A stretch of 64,000 nt of DNA from Antilocapra americana (GCA_007570785.1 ML664175.1:6707618-6771617), one strand, 5' to 3'. Counted from the first letter of the stretch, positions 1 to 12,203 are shown. Notes: generated by a model from the letters alone, not told the origin. A program made the numbers and translations.

Positions 1-852
1 AGGGCAGCTTCTTCTAGGTTGGTAGCCCATGGAGTCACTTTTCTTTGAGGCCAGCTCATCGGTAGGTGCTTGTTTATAAAATTGTCTGTGAATGATTTGT
101 TTTTGTGAAAGCTTCTCTGATGCAAGCAATAGAAGTGAGGGGCTTGTATACCTGCCTGGATGGTGATAACAGGGAACTCATCAAGGGGCTGCTTGTGATT
201 AGGCTGAGGATTCAGGTCAAGGTAAGAGCAGAGAAGGAAATGCCTAATGCCTCAACAACCAGTTTGGACTTTTGGAAAACCACCTTCCTATTCAAGGGTG
301 ATGATTTTTCTTTCTAGTGATAGTAATGATAATAATTATTAATGTTTTATTAATAATAATAATAGAAGCCACTCTCCCTTTCTCAGTTAAAACTCCACCT
401 TTATCTTTTAAGCCTCTGAGGTTTTGCCCAAGCTGATTCATTTCCCTGAAAACCTCTGAACTTGTCTGGGTAGCAAGGTCGCAGATCAAAGCTATTCTGA
501 GCAGGTATTCTGAACACTTCCAGCAACCTCTGACACTGCAGTGATATTTTTTTTTGTTATTTAATTACGGCTGATAGTGAAGTGATGGACATTGACATGG
601 CTATACAGTTGTTAAAATATTGAACTATTTATATTCTGGTCGGTAAATAGCTACATCCCTGGGCCCCCAGATTGCACCCCCCCCTACCATTGCCTTATAC
701 CACCTTTGCCCAAGCCTTGCCAATTTCCAACACTCAGCAGTTAAGACTTTCCCAGCAAGGGTAGGAATCTCTGGCACCCCAAAGTCATGGCCAGTCTTTA
801 CTAAGTGGTTGATGCCTGAATCTTATAGATTGTTGATTATTTTTGATATCAT
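1..852. other. Unique intergenic DNA, no gene seen
   Basis: No repeat family or coding signature is recognised. The stretch holds a TAA/ATT-rich simple tract at about 318-364. The short open frames here have no recognisable protein similarity. Confidence 0.6.
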
Positions 853-1048
853 GAGTAAGTGAAAGTTGCCCAGTTGTGTCTGACTCTTTGCAACCCCCTG
901 GACTATACAGTCCATGGAATTCTCCAGGCCATAGTACTGGAGTGGGTAGCTATTCCCTTCACCAGGGAATCTTCCCAGCCCAGGGATCTAACCCAGGTCT
1001 CCCGCATTGCAGGTGGATTCTTTACCAGCTGAGCTACCAGGGAAGCCC
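853..1048 (-). mobile_element. Bov-tA SINE, minus strand
   Basis: Read on the minus strand, it starts with the tRNA-derived head (gggcttccctggtagctcag) and an A-box-like region. A decayed B box (gggttagatccc, where the consensus is ggttcgaatcc) follows, then the Bov-A body ending in the usual agagtcagacacaact segment. It is near full length at about 200 bp. The lost B-box consensus suggests it can no longer drive RNA polymerase III transcription. Confidence 0.93.
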
Positions 1049-2519
1049 TTTAATGTCATTTAGCTGGTGTTTATGCTCATATTTGTTTCTGCCATTAGAC
1101 TGTAGGTCTTATTTCCAGTTCCAAAACCATGTAGCATTAACTGAAGTGGTTAATGAATTTTTCAAATGTTTTTTTTTTTTAATGTACCACACTCTGGGCT
1201 AGGTAATTTACATACTTAACAAAAAGTTGTTACTAATATTGATTTCTATTTCATTCACATTATTGGATAAGACTCAAGGCAAGATACCACCCAGTCTTGT
1301 GTTGCACATGTCATGGATTTTTTTTTCTAGTGAAGTTAGATTGTCCTGAGAGAGGATGAGCCTCAAGAGATACAGGGGAAGAAATAGTTTAACCAGGTGT
1401 CTGTGGTGGGGTTGGGGTGGGGTTAGCAGCAAGAAGTCATGAGGTAGTTACATGCAGTATCCCGTGTCTTTCCTATGATGTTGGGAGGTAGGTAGAATAC
1501 GGGTGATTATTGAACTTTAAGAGCTATAACCTTTTCTGGTGGGTAATTTGGGTGCCTTCTCTGGCACAGAAGAAGCCAAGTTTACTATTATTAAATATCC
1601 TACATGGTCCTGGACAATGAAACCTCAGGAATTGTAATCATAGGCCAGGGTTAGAAAATTTACCCCTGTCCTCTGGTGCCACAAAAGCCCCATGTTTTTC
1701 TTTAATCCCATAGAGGAATTGAAAAAAAAAAAAAAAAAGAACACCCAAATGACTGAGGTTGAATTTCCTTGCAGTATAGAGAATAGAGGCCTTAGAGACT
1801 GATTTGAGATTTGATTTAGAAAAGAGAGAAATATGACATTTCTTTTATCAATATGGCAAATACATACCAGTAGCACATATATTATTTCAAGAAATAAGTA
1901 ATTAGGTTGGAATCTATAGCTCACGAGCTACTATTGGGCCTTTGGGATATAAGCTTCCTCCTTTATGGCAAGATTTTTGGTTAACTGATCCTTTAGGGGT
2001 AAGTTTTAGATGCATATGATCCATACTTGTAAAGTCATTCTATGGCTCTGTATTTTTCTGTTTTTCTTTTAATACTTTTAGGAAACTTATTATAAATAAA
2101 CCTCAGTGTTAAAAATGTCATGTGGATTTCAGATCCCAAACCTAATATTTAACCATGAAACTATTTAAAAGCTGCAATTTCTTGGTCATTTCCAGAGAAT
2201 TGCCTGTTAGGGAAAAATTATTTAAGCTAAATGTATCACAGAAGCAAAATAATTCTTTCCAGGACCTCATGTCAGTCAAGTAGATAATCCTTTTGGTTAT
2301 ATATGGCTTTTGTTTGGCTCACTTTGACTCAGAATATAATCATGGATATATCATTTGGGGTGTGTGTAGCTGTGAATATCATATTTTTGGATGATTTTTT
2401 TTTAAATTGACAATACCTAGGAAGTAAAATGATCAAGTTCGGACAACTGCATAGTTGTCGAAAGCGGTCTCTACTTCAAGTAATAATAATACCTTATATA
2501 AAAATTTCCTTTCTATTAC
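1049..2519. other. Unique DNA with a poly-A tract
   Basis: No gene or clear repeat is seen. A 17-base A run lies at 1722-1738, and a G/T-rich patch lies near 1400-1430. An open frame on the minus strand at 1625-1924 translates the A run into a phenylalanine block and is not credible as a gene. Confidence 0.55.
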
Positions 2520-2524
2520 TGGGA

Positions 2525-2690
2525 AACATCACACTAATTCTGAGAAATAATCATGGCAGGTATTACTATACCTATCTCTGAGAAAAAGAAACCCAAAAAC
2601 TCAGGTAGGTTAAATTATTTTGGATGAAACAGAGCTTAAGAGAGTTGAGAGTTAGGCTGGAATAAGGTCTGGTCTTTGTATTCTTTCCTC
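2525..2690 (-). mobile_element. Possible MIR SINE fragment
   Basis: The sequence runs through a tattactatacctat segment, then gagaaa..aaac and ctcaggtaggtt. This follows the order of the MIR core read on the minus strand (calling lowered by heavy divergence). An alignment would be needed to confirm it. Confidence 0.45.
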
Positions 2691-3427
2691 TGGTCCATGG
2701 TCACTATAATGGGCAGATTATAGGGAATATATAGGTCATATTGACTTAACAAGGAGAGGGGTGATAAATTGGGGTCAATATAAGATCGGTGCAAGCCATT
2801 GAGCATGTGTCCCAGGCATAGGCTTAGGAGGGCAGCAAGGTAGGAGATTGCAAGTCCTGAAACTTATTTGATACATGGGCAGAGCAGTGCCCAGAACATA
2901 GATTGGTCCAGCATGCATGAAGTAAGCCATACCCTTTTCCACAGAGGCTCTGTTGCTTTCAGGGGATGTCTCATTTCTGTCATTCATGTGTTTCTCCATT
3001 AGCCCTGTGCTCTTGCTATTTTTTCAGTCTTTTCACAAAGAGGATTCTGGGGGTGAAAGTTACAGCTCATGTGCAATCTCTGTACAGTATAGAAGACATA
3101 GTGAGGAAAAACATGGCACAGAGTACGGGGTCAAGGCTGGAGTGCTGCTAGGAACTCATGTAGAGAGGGCTTCCTGCTTCTTCCTTGTACTCACTCTTCA
3201 CAGGCTCTTTGTGTCAGAGAGGACACAGTGCAACTTGAGGAGTCAATCTCAGATATCAGCCCTGATGGCTCTGAAGAGATCTCTAGGAGTCTCTGTGCAG
3301 ACATAATACAGCCAAATTCAGCCACAGCTCTTCTTGGTAGGTCACCTGGCACTTTGGGTTGCAGTTTTATCAATATAGAAACATATGAGCTTAGCTCTAT
3401 GATAGTAGAGCAAGAATCTTGGATGCA
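2691..3427. other. Unique DNA, no gene seen
   Basis: Several overlapping open frames of 60-117 codons lie at 2953-3518 on both strands. None shows a recognisable domain, and they overlap each other in several frames, so I treat them as chance frames in a locally less AT-rich stretch. Confidence 0.5.
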
Positions 3428-3529
3428 GTATGACACGATGAATGAGAGCACAGATTTTTATTCACATTGGCCTAGATTTAAATTCCTACTCTGGCATATA
3501 GTAGCTCTGTGGTCTTAGGAAAGTTTCTT
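3428..3529 (+). mobile_element. MIR SINE, left half (split by L1)
   Basis: It carries the tRNA-like head and the start of the MIR core: gagagcacagatt, then ttcctactctggc, then tagctctgtggtctta. It stops at aggaaagtttctt (3517-3529). The matching right half resumes at 12204 with aacctctttttgtctcattttcctcatctgtaaaatgg, cut here by an 8.7-kb L1. Confidence 0.85.
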
Positions 3530-3841
3530 TGTTTTTTCTCTTTTGAGGTAATTTTACTCTATTCTTTTTAAAAAAATTATTATTTTTATTAAATGATAAT
3601 TGCTTCACATAATTTTGTTGTTTTCTGTCAAACCTCAACATGAATCAGCCATAGGTATACATATATCCCCTGCCTTTTGAACCTCCTTTCCATCCACCCC
3701 TCTAGGTTGATACAGAGCCCTTGTTTAAATTTCCTGAGCCATACAGCAAATTCCCATTGACTATCTATTTTACGTATGGTAATGTAAGTTTCCATGTTAC
3801 TCTTTCCATACATCTCACCCTCTCCTCCCCTCTCCCCATGT

Positions 3842-6800
3842 TCATAAGTCTATTCTCTGTGTCTGTTTCCCCATTGCTGCCTTGTAAATAAATTCTTCAG
3901 AACCATTTGTATAGATTCTGTATATGTGCATTAGAATATGATATTTATCTTTCTCTTTATGGCTCACTGCAGTCTGTATAATAGGTCCTAGTTTCATCCA
4001 CCTCATCAGAACTGACTCAAATGTATTTCTTTTTATGTTTGAGTAATATTCCATGTGTATATGTGCCTCAACTTCTTTGTCCATTCATCTATCAATAGGT
4101 TGCTTCCATGTTCTAGCTATTGTAAATACTGCTTCAGTAAACACTGGGATACATGTGTCTTCTTCAACCCTGGTTTACTCAGGGTATATGTCTAGGAGTG
4201 GGATTGTTGGGTCATATGGTGGTTTTATTCCTAGTTTTTTAAGGAATCTCCAGACTGTCTTCCATAGTGGCTGTATCAATTTACATTCCCACTAACAGTG
4301 CAAGAGCATTTCCTTTTCTCCTCACCCTCTCCAGTATTTATTGTTTGTAGACTTTTTGATGATGGCCATTCTGACTGGTGTGAGGTGATATCTCATTGTG
4401 GTTTTGATTTGCATTTCTCTAAGAATGAGTGATATTGAGCATCTTTTCATGTGTTTGCTAGCCATCTTTGTATTTTCTTTGGAGAAATGTCTGTTTAGAT
4501 CTTTTTCCCACTTTTTGAATGGGTTGTTTGTTTTCCTGGTATTGAGTTGTATGAACTGCTTGTGTATTTTGGAAATTAATCCTTTGTCAGCTGTTTCATT
4601 TCCTATTATTTTCTCCCATTCTGGGGGTTGTCTTTTCACCTTGCTTATAGCTTCCTTTGCTGTGCAAAAGCTTTTAAGTTTAATCAGGTCCCACTTGTTT
4701 ACTTTTGTTTTTATTTCCATTACTCTAGGAGGTGGATCATAGAGGATCTTGTTTTGATTTATGTCATTGAGTGTTCTGCCTATGTTTTCCTCTAAGAGTT
4801 TTATGGTTTCTGGTCTTACATTTAGGTCTTTAATCCATTTTGAGTCTATCTTTGTGTATAGTGTTAGGAAGTGTTCTAATTTCATTCTTTTACATGTAGC
4901 TGTTCAGTTTCCCAAGCAGCATTTATTGAAGAGGCTGTATTTGCCCCATTGCATATTCTTGCCTCCTTTGTCAAAAATAAGGTACCCATTGGTGCATGGT
5001 AAAAGAAAGCAATGGCAACCCACTCCAGTACTCTAGAAAATCCCATGGATGGAGGAGCTTGGTAGGCTGCAGTCCATGGGGTTGCTAAGAGTCGGACACA
5101 ACTGAGCGACTTAGCAGCAGCAGCAGCAGCAGCAGCAGGTGAATGGGTTTATTTCTGGGCTTTCTGTCTTGTTCTATTGGTCTGTATTTCTGTTTTTGTG
5201 CCAGTACCATACTGTCTTGATAACTGTAGCTTTGTAGTATAGTCTGAAGTCAGGAAGCTTGATTCCTCTAGCTCCATTCTTCTTACTCAAGACTGCTTTG
5301 GCTATTTGGGGTCTTTTGTGTTTCCATATGAATTGTGAAATTTTTGTTCTAGTTCTGTGAAAAATGCCATTGGTAATTTGAAGGGATCACATTGAATTTG
5401 TGGCTTGTGTTTGGTGGTATAGTCATTTTCACAATATTGATTCTTCCTACCTAAAAACATGGAATATATTTCCATCTGTTTATGTCATCTTTGATTTCTT
5501 TGATCAGTGTCTTATAATTTTCTGTGTGCAGTTTTTTTGTCTCCTTAGGTGCATTTATTCCTAGATACTTAATTCTTTTTGTTGCAATGGTGAATGGTAT
5601 TAATTCCTTATTTTCTCTTTCTGATTTTTCATTGTTAGTATATAGAAATGCGAGTGATTTCTGTGTATTGATTGTGTATCCTACAACTTTTGTAAACTCA
5701 CTTATTAGCTCTAGTAATTTTCTGATACTATCTTTAGGGCTTTCTATGTACAGTGTCATGTCATCTGCAAACAGTGAGAGCTTTACTTCTTCTTTTCCTA
5801 TCTGGATCCTTTTATTTCTTTTTCTTCTCTAATTGCTATAGCTAGGATTTTCAGAACTATGTTGAATAATATTGGTGAAAGTAGACACCCTTGTCTTGTT
5901 CCTGATCTTAAGGGGAATGCTTTCAGTTTTTCACCATTGAGAATAATATTTGCTGTAGGCTTATCATATATGTTTATGATATGAAACTATCATATCACTT
6001 TACTGTGTTGAGGCAGGTTCCTTCTATGCCCATTTTTTGAAGAGTTTTAATGATAAATGGATGCTGATTTTTGTTAAAGGCTTTTTCTGCATCTATTGAG
6101 ATTATCATATGGTTTCTATCTTTCAGTTTATTAATATGATGTATCACATTGATTTGCATGTATTGAAGAATCCTTGAATTCCTGGAATAAATCCAACTTG
6201 ATCATGGTGTATGAGCTTTTTGATGTATTGCTGAATTCTGTTTGTTAAAATTTTGTTGAGGATTTTTGCACCTATGTTCATCAGTGATATTGGCCTGTAG
6301 TTTTCTTTTTTTATGTTGTCTTTGCCTGGTTTTGGTATCACGGTGATGGTGGCCTTATAGAATGAGTTTGGAAGCATTCCTTCCTCTGCAATTTTTTGAA
6401 AGAGTTTTAGAGGAATAGGCATTAGCTCTTCTTTAAATGTTTGATAGAATTCAGCTGTGAAGCCATCTGGTCCTGGGCTTTTGTTTTTTAAGAGATTTTT
6501 GATCACAGCTTCAATTTCAGTGTTTGCAATTGGGTTGTTCATAATTTCTGTTTCTTCCTGATTCAGTCTTGGAAGATTGAACTTTTCTAAGATCTGTCCA
6601 TTTCTTCCAGGTTATCCATTTTATTGCCATGTAGTTGTTCGTAATGGTCTCTTATAATCCTTTGTATTTTTGCATTGTCTGTTGTAACCTCTCCTTTATC
6701 ATCTCTAATTTTGTTGATTTAATTCTTTTCTCTTTTTTTCTTGATGAGTCTGGCTAAAGGTTTGTCAATTTTATTTATCTTCTCAAAGAACCAGCTTTTA

Positions 6801-7851
6801 GTTTTATTAATCTTTACTGTTGTTTCATTTCTTTTTCGTTTATTTCTGCTCAGATCTTTATGATTTCTTTCCTTCTACAATTTTTTTTGTTCTTTTTCCA
6901 GTTGTTTTAGGTGTGAAGTCTATTCAATGTTTTTCTTGCTTCTTGAGATAGGATTGTATTGCTATAAACTTCCCTCTTAGAACTGCTTTTGCTGCATCCC
7001 ATAGGTTTTTGAGTTGTGTTTTCATTGTCATTTGTTTCTAGAAATTTTTTGATTTCCCTTTTGATTTCTTCAGTAATCTGTTGTTTATTTAGAAATGTGT
7101 TGTTTAATCCCCATGTGTTTGTGTTTCTTACAGTTTTTTTCTTGTAACTGATATCTAGTCTCATAGCATTGTGGTCAGAGAAGATGCTTGATGCAATTTC
7201 AATTTTCTTAAATTTACTGAGGTTGCATTTGTGGCCCAAGATGTGGTCTGTCCTAGAGAATGTTCTATGTGCACTTGAGAAGAAGGTGCATTCTTCTGCA
7301 TTTGGATGGAATGTCCTGAAAATATTAATGAGATCCATCTCATCTAATGTATCATTTAAGACTTGTGTTTCCTTATTAATATTCTGTTTTGATGATCTGT
7401 CCATAGGTGTGAGTGGGATGTTAAAGTCTCCTACTATTATTGTATTACTGTCAATATCTCCTTTTATGTCTGTTAGTATTTGTCTTATGTATTGAGGCAC
7501 TCCTATGTTGAGTTCATCGATATTTACAATTGTTATGTCTTCCTCTTGTATTGATCCCTTGATCATTATGTAGTGTCCTTCCTTATCTCTTGTAATCTTC
7601 TCTAAGATCTATTTTGTCTGATATGAGGATTGCTACTACAGAATTCTTTTGCTTGCCATTTGCATGGAATATATGTTTACATCTTCTCTCTTTCAGTCTA
7701 TATGTGTCTTGAAGTCTGAGGTGGGCTTTTTGTAGACAGCATATATATGGGTCTTGTTTTGTATACATTCAGCCAGTCTGTGTCTTTTGGTTGGAGCATT
7801 TAATCCATTTACATTTAAAGTAATTATTGATATATATGTTCCTATTGCCAT
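3842..7851 (-). pseudogene. L1 ORF2 remnant (endonuclease-reverse transcriptase)
   Basis: In intact L1, ORF2p nicks target DNA and reverse transcribes L1 RNA at the nick. The start codon is at 7849-7851 (protein begins MAIGTYISIITLNVNGLNAP). The apurinic-type endonuclease follows, with GDFN and SDH motifs still visible near 7430 and 7155. The reverse transcriptase includes SPGPDGF (about 6480) and the catalytic FADD at 5760-5771. The C-terminal cysteine-rich region and tail end near 3842. Breaks: a one-base loss near 7765 shifts frame just before the QDPY segment, the endonuclease ETH motif reads KAH at 7721-7729, stops and frameshifts separate the open pieces, and a SINE splits the frame at 5000-5137. 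Confidence 0.93.
4991..5146 (+). mobile_element. BovA-type SINE inside L1, with (AGC)n tail
   Basis: The body is at 5000-5137: aatggcaacccactccagta, then ggtaggctgcagtccatggg, then gagtcggacacaactgagcg, ending in an AGC repeat of about eight units at 5113-5137. It lacks the tRNA head, so it is a BOV-A2 or Bov-tA monomer. The duplicated target is ggtgcatgg (4991-4999) against ggtgaatgg (5138-5146). It interrupts the L1 ORF2 reading frame, so it came after the L1. Confidence 0.93.
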
Positions 7852-7910
7852 TTTCTTAATTGTTTGGAGTTGATTTTGTAGATCTTTTTTTCTTCTCTTG
7901 TATTTCTTGA

Positions 7911-8815
7911 CTATATAAGTCCGTTTAACATTTGTTGTAAAGCTGGTTTGGTGGTACTGAATTCTATTAACTTTTGCTTGTCTGAAAAGCTTTTTACTTT
8001 TCCATCTATTTTGAATGAGTTACTTGCTGGGTACAGTAATCTTGGTTGTAGACTTTTCCCTTTCAATACTTTAAATATATCCTGCCATTCCCTTTTGGCC
8101 TGCAGAGTTTTTGCTGAAAGATCAGCTATTAAGTGTATTGGGTTTCTCTTGTATGTTACTTGTTTCTCCCTTGCTGCTTTTACTATTCTTTCTTTGTGTT
8201 AGTCTTTGTTAGTTTGATTAGTATGTGTCTTGGTGTGTTTCTCCTTGGGTTTATCCTGTAGGGGACTCTTTGTGCCTCCTGGACTTAATTGACTATTTCC
8301 TTTTCCATGTTGGGGAAATTTTCAACTCTACTCTCTTCAAAAATTTTCTCATACCTTTTCTTTTTCTATTCTTCTTCTGGGACCCCTATTATGCAAATGT
8401 TGGTGTGTTTGATATTGTCCCAGAGGTCTCTGAGACTATCTTCAGTTCTTTTCATTCTTTTTACTTTATTCTGCTTTTCAGAAGTTATTTCTACCATTTT
8501 ATCTTCCAGTTCATCTTCAGCTTCTGCTTCAGATATTCTGCTGTTGATTCCTTCTAGAGTATTTTTAATTTCAGTAATGGTGTTGTTTGTCTCTGCATTT
8601 TTATTCTTTAATTCTTCTAGGTCTTTGTTAATTGATCCTTGTATTTTCTCCATTTGGTTTTGATCATCTTTAGTATCATTCTGAATTCTTTTTCAGGTCG
8701 TTTGCCTATTTCCTCTTCATTTATTGGGGCTTATGTGTTTCTAGTTTGTTCCTTCATTTGTGTAGTATTTCTCTACCTTTTCATTATTATTATTATTTTT
8801 AACTTATTGTGTTTG
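7911..8815 (-). pseudogene. L1 ORF1 remnant (RNA-binding chaperone)
   Basis: ORF1p forms coiled-coil trimers that coat L1 RNA. On the minus strand, 8366-8653 encodes a charged heptad-type stretch (KDLEELKNKNAETNN, then ISEAEAEDELEDK) ending in NIKHTNICIIGVPEEE, the junction to the RRM domain. The C-terminal domain is visible at 7911-8200 (ADLSAKTLQAKREWQDIF, then KPALQQML) and ends at the stop codon 7911-7913. The two open parts are in different frames, so ORF1 is broken in the RRM region. The start is placed only roughly, because the N-terminus is degraded. Confidence 0.88.
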
Positions 8816-11800
8816 ATGTCTCCTTTTCTTAGGCTTCAAGGTTGAATTCTTTCTTCCTTTTCTCTTCTCATCTCTAAGGTTGGTCCAGTGGTTTGTGTAA
8901 GCTTCTTATAGGGTGAGATTTGTGCTGAATTTTTGTTTCGTTGTTTGCTTGTTTGTTTTTCCTCTGATGGGCTAGCTAAGTGAGGTGGTAATCCTGTCTG
9001 CAGATGATTTGGTTGGTATTTTTGTTTTGGTTGTTGTTTAGATGAGGTGTCCTACACAGGGTGCTATTGGTAGTTGAGCGATGCCAGGTCTTGTATTACA
9101 GTGGTTTCCTTTGTGTGAGTTCTCACTATTTGATACCCTCTAGGGTTAGTTCTCTGTAGTCTAGTGTCTTGGAGTCGTTGCTCCCACTCCAAAGGCTTAG
9201 GGCTTGATCTCTGGTCAGGAACAGAAGATTCCACAAGTGGTTTTTATGGCGTTAAGTGAGATTAAAACAAATATCCAAAAATGAGAAACCAAAGATGAAC
9301 CCCAGACAAAATGGCAGTTACAAAATCAGGCAAATAATAATTAAAATAACGGAATTTATACATATACACCCATGGGCAAAACCAAAACATTCTTACAAAA
9401 ATAAAGTACAATAGACTGACCCAGTGAACAAAGGAAATTGAAAATTATATTTACCAGTTAAGAACAAAACTTTAACTAAAGCACAAACAGGAAAAAAAAA
9501 CACTAGAGCAAGGTGCCAAGTGGGAAATAAAGCAATGAAACAAAACTAACAAGTGTGTTGAGAGGAAAGGAAAGAAAGAATAGCTATGCAAAGTTAAATA
9601 GATATAGATGAAGAAGGTTTATATACATTGAAGATTAACTGCAAGGGGAAAAGAACAGTAGGAAAGACAAACAAAGGAATAAATGTAGGAAAAATGTAAT
9701 AGGTTTAAGAAAATTAAAATTATAAAATAGGGGAAAGAAAACAAAAAAAGAAGAAGAAAGGGAAAAAGAAAAAAAAGGAAAACTCCACAGAACTTCAAAG
9801 GCCCAATGTAGAGGCAGAGGTTTATAACAACAATAAAAAGTGTGACTGAATATACACATATACACAGTAGACACCCATAAGCAAAATCAAAAACAGTCCA
9901 ACAAAAATAAAGTAAAACAGATTAACCTGGAAAAACAAAGGGAACCAAAAATTATGTCTACCAGAACAAAACTAACTAAAGCAGAAACTGGAAAACAAAA
10001 CTAAAGCAAGGTGCCAATTGGGGTATAAAGCAATGAAAATAAAACTAACAAATATGTTGAGACTAAAGGAAAGAAAGAATAGATATGAAAGGTAAATAGA
10101 GGCAAATAAAGAAGATTTATATATATTAAAGATTAACTGCAAGGGGAAGAGAACAGTAGGAAAAGAAAACAAAGGAATAAGTGTAGAAAAAATAATAATA
10201 GGTTTAAAAAATTAAAAATTAAAATTAAAAACAAAAACAAACAAACAAACAAAAAAGCTCCACAGAACTGCAAAAGCCCAATATAGAGGCAGAGGTTTAT
10301 AACAACAATAAAACAATGTGACTCAGAAAAAAAAGAAAAAAAAATGCTCAAAAGCTTGGTTAGATTTCATAGTGCCAATAAAATCGACAACTACAACCGA
10401 GGTGGAAAAAACAAGAAAAAAAAATCCAAAAGAATCTACAGAACAAGTCAAAACATAAGAATAATAAATATTTTTCTTGAGTCACTGCTGTCAAAGTCCT
10501 TTCCTTCACTGGGCGTCACAGTCCACTTGACCTCCCTAGGATGCCCTCTAACACTGTGCTGATCTCTGGACCTGCTGTGAGGGCAGCTCAGATTCTGCTC
10601 CTACTCCTCTGTGTTCTTGCCTCCAATGTCCACAGCTCTCAGAACTAGTGCGTTTTGTTTTGTAGGCGCTCTCAATGACCTTTTATATATTTCACAGACA
10701 CAGAATCTGCCAAGTTGATCCTGTGGATTTAGTCTGCAGCTTTTATAGCTAGTGGGAGGGTTTTGGGTATTCTTCCTTAGTCACACTGCCCCTGGGTTTC
10801 AACTGGTTTTATTTCCATCTCTGGATATGGGTTCCACTGGGCTTTACTCCTGAGGCTGCCCTGGAGGACTTGGGTTTGTCCCTCTGAGGGTCAGGTGTGG
10901 AGGTGGTGCAGCTGCTTGAGTCACAGGGGTTCTGGCAGCACCAGGTACTCAGGGGAGTTGGCGGCTAGGGCAGCAGGAAATATAGTGCTCTAGAAGGGTA
11001 TGGCAACCAGTATTGGCCAATACGTTCCAGCATTCTTGCCTAGAGAACCCCCAGTCCCTGACAGAGAAGTCTGGCAGGCCACAGTCCACAGGGTCGCAGA
11101 GAGTCAGGCACTACCAAAGCCACTCTGTGAGCATAGGCACAAGACGTTTTTTGCCTGTGGCAGCTCTGCCCCAGTGAGAATTGAGCATGAAGGTAGCAAA
11201 GCTGCCTGGCTTGCAGGGACCCTGGTGGCACCAAGGGTGCAGGGACACAAACTACCTCTGCCGCAGGAGTTATGGCCCTATCAGAGTCTTTTTTCGAGCC
11301 TCTTGTAGCTGGCGATCAGAAGGCCTCTTTGCCCAGTCTTTCTCTGTAGCTCCACCCGTTCAGGCACTTAGAGGGCTTCTTTGCCTGGGGTCCTTGTCTG
11401 TTGTTCAGTGCATCAGGCAAATAAGAGATGTCTCCCCTTCCATTGCCTGGTGTCCTACTCTGTAGATCCACACGTCAGGCACTTAAAGGGGCACCCTGGA
11501 TGGGGTCCTACTCTGTAGTTCAGTGTGTCAGGAGCTCGATGGAACAGCCTCTCTATTGTTCCCTTGCCGATGCTGGGCATGTGGGGAGAGAGAGACTGGG
11601 TGATGGCTCCACCCACTATGTGTGACTCAGAAGTATTGCCTTGCTTCCCGTAGAGAAAACCCATTGCCTGGCTTTTCTCTCCAGGCTTTTCCCACCACAG
11701 TCTCCTCCCTCACATTACCTGGATCCATCTCTTAACAGTCAACAATAGCCCTCACCCTGGGATTGATTTACAATCCCTAAACTCTAGCCCTCAGCCACTG

Positions 11801-12190
11801 CGCCATCTAGGGTATGTATGGCTGGGGCAAGGACTGATTCTTATTCCATTTAGGCTGCCACAGATCAGCTGTTTCCCTCTCAGCCTTAAATGTTTCTCCT
11901 CTGACTCAGGCAGTTGCCCCAGTTTGGGGATCGGACCTCTGCTTCAGTTCCCTTACCCTCCGAGGGCAGGTCCAGTCCTACTAACACTCCTGGTTTCCCC
12001 CTCTAGTTCCGCCATCCTACCGAGTTTTATGTGGGTCTATATATTCTTTTCTGCTGGTCAGGTACTCCTGTCTGTTCTCAGCTGGTGTTCTCCCTGCACT
12101 TCTGTGCCTGAAGGTGTATTCCTGATGGATCTGTGGAGAGAGATGTATTCTACGTCCACCTACTCCTCTGCCGTCTTGTTCCTCCTCCCT
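8816..12190 (-). promoter_or_regulatory. L1 5' UTR, about 3.4 kb
   Basis: This is the non-coding region upstream of L1 ORF1 on the minus strand. In L1 elements it carries the internal RNA polymerase II promoter. It has two very different parts: an A-rich block at 9240-10480 (plus-strand reading) with an internal duplication, and a GC-richer block at 10500-12190 that holds the extreme 5' end. The length is far greater than the roughly 0.9 kb of human L1 but agrees with long bovine L1 consensus elements of more than 8 kb as I recall them. Confidence 0.75.
9361..10335 (-). repeat. Two tandem ~500-bp monomers in the L1 5' UTR
   Basis: Unit 1 (about 9361-9860) and unit 2 (about 9861-10335) share the same ordered landmarks: acaaaaataaagta (9397 and 9902), aagcaaggtgccaa, ataaagcaatgaaa, ggaaagaaagaatag, agattaactgcaaggggaa, and gaggcagaggtttataacaa. 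The period is roughly 500 bases. Units differ by many substitutions and small indels. Confidence 0.85.
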
Positions 12191-12203
12191 AGAAAAGTTT
12201 CTT

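Larger units (their letters stand above)
3530..12190 (-). mobile_element. Near full-length bovine-type L1 (LINE-1), inactive
   Basis: The element lies on the minus strand and is about 8.66 kb long including a nested SINE of about 140 bp. Its 3' end (A-rich tail read on the minus strand) is near 3530-3600. ORF2 runs from 7851 down to about 3842 and ORF1 from about 8815 down to 7911. The 5' UTR reaches 12190, where the minus strand starts agggaggaggaacaagacg, like the start of other mammalian L1s. The target-site duplication is aggaaagtttctt at 3517-3529 against agaaaagtttctt at 12191-12203, with one mismatch. The target was a MIR. Both open reading frames are broken, so the copy cannot move by itself. 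Confidence 0.95.

Noticed and set aside
4322..4885. 187-codon open frame on the minus strand, the longest in the window of its kind
   Set aside because: It is the C-terminal part of the L1 ORF2 remnant, not a host gene.
6907..7566. 219-codon open frame on the minus strand
   Set aside because: It is the L1 endonuclease region (GDFN, SDH motifs) within a broken ORF2.
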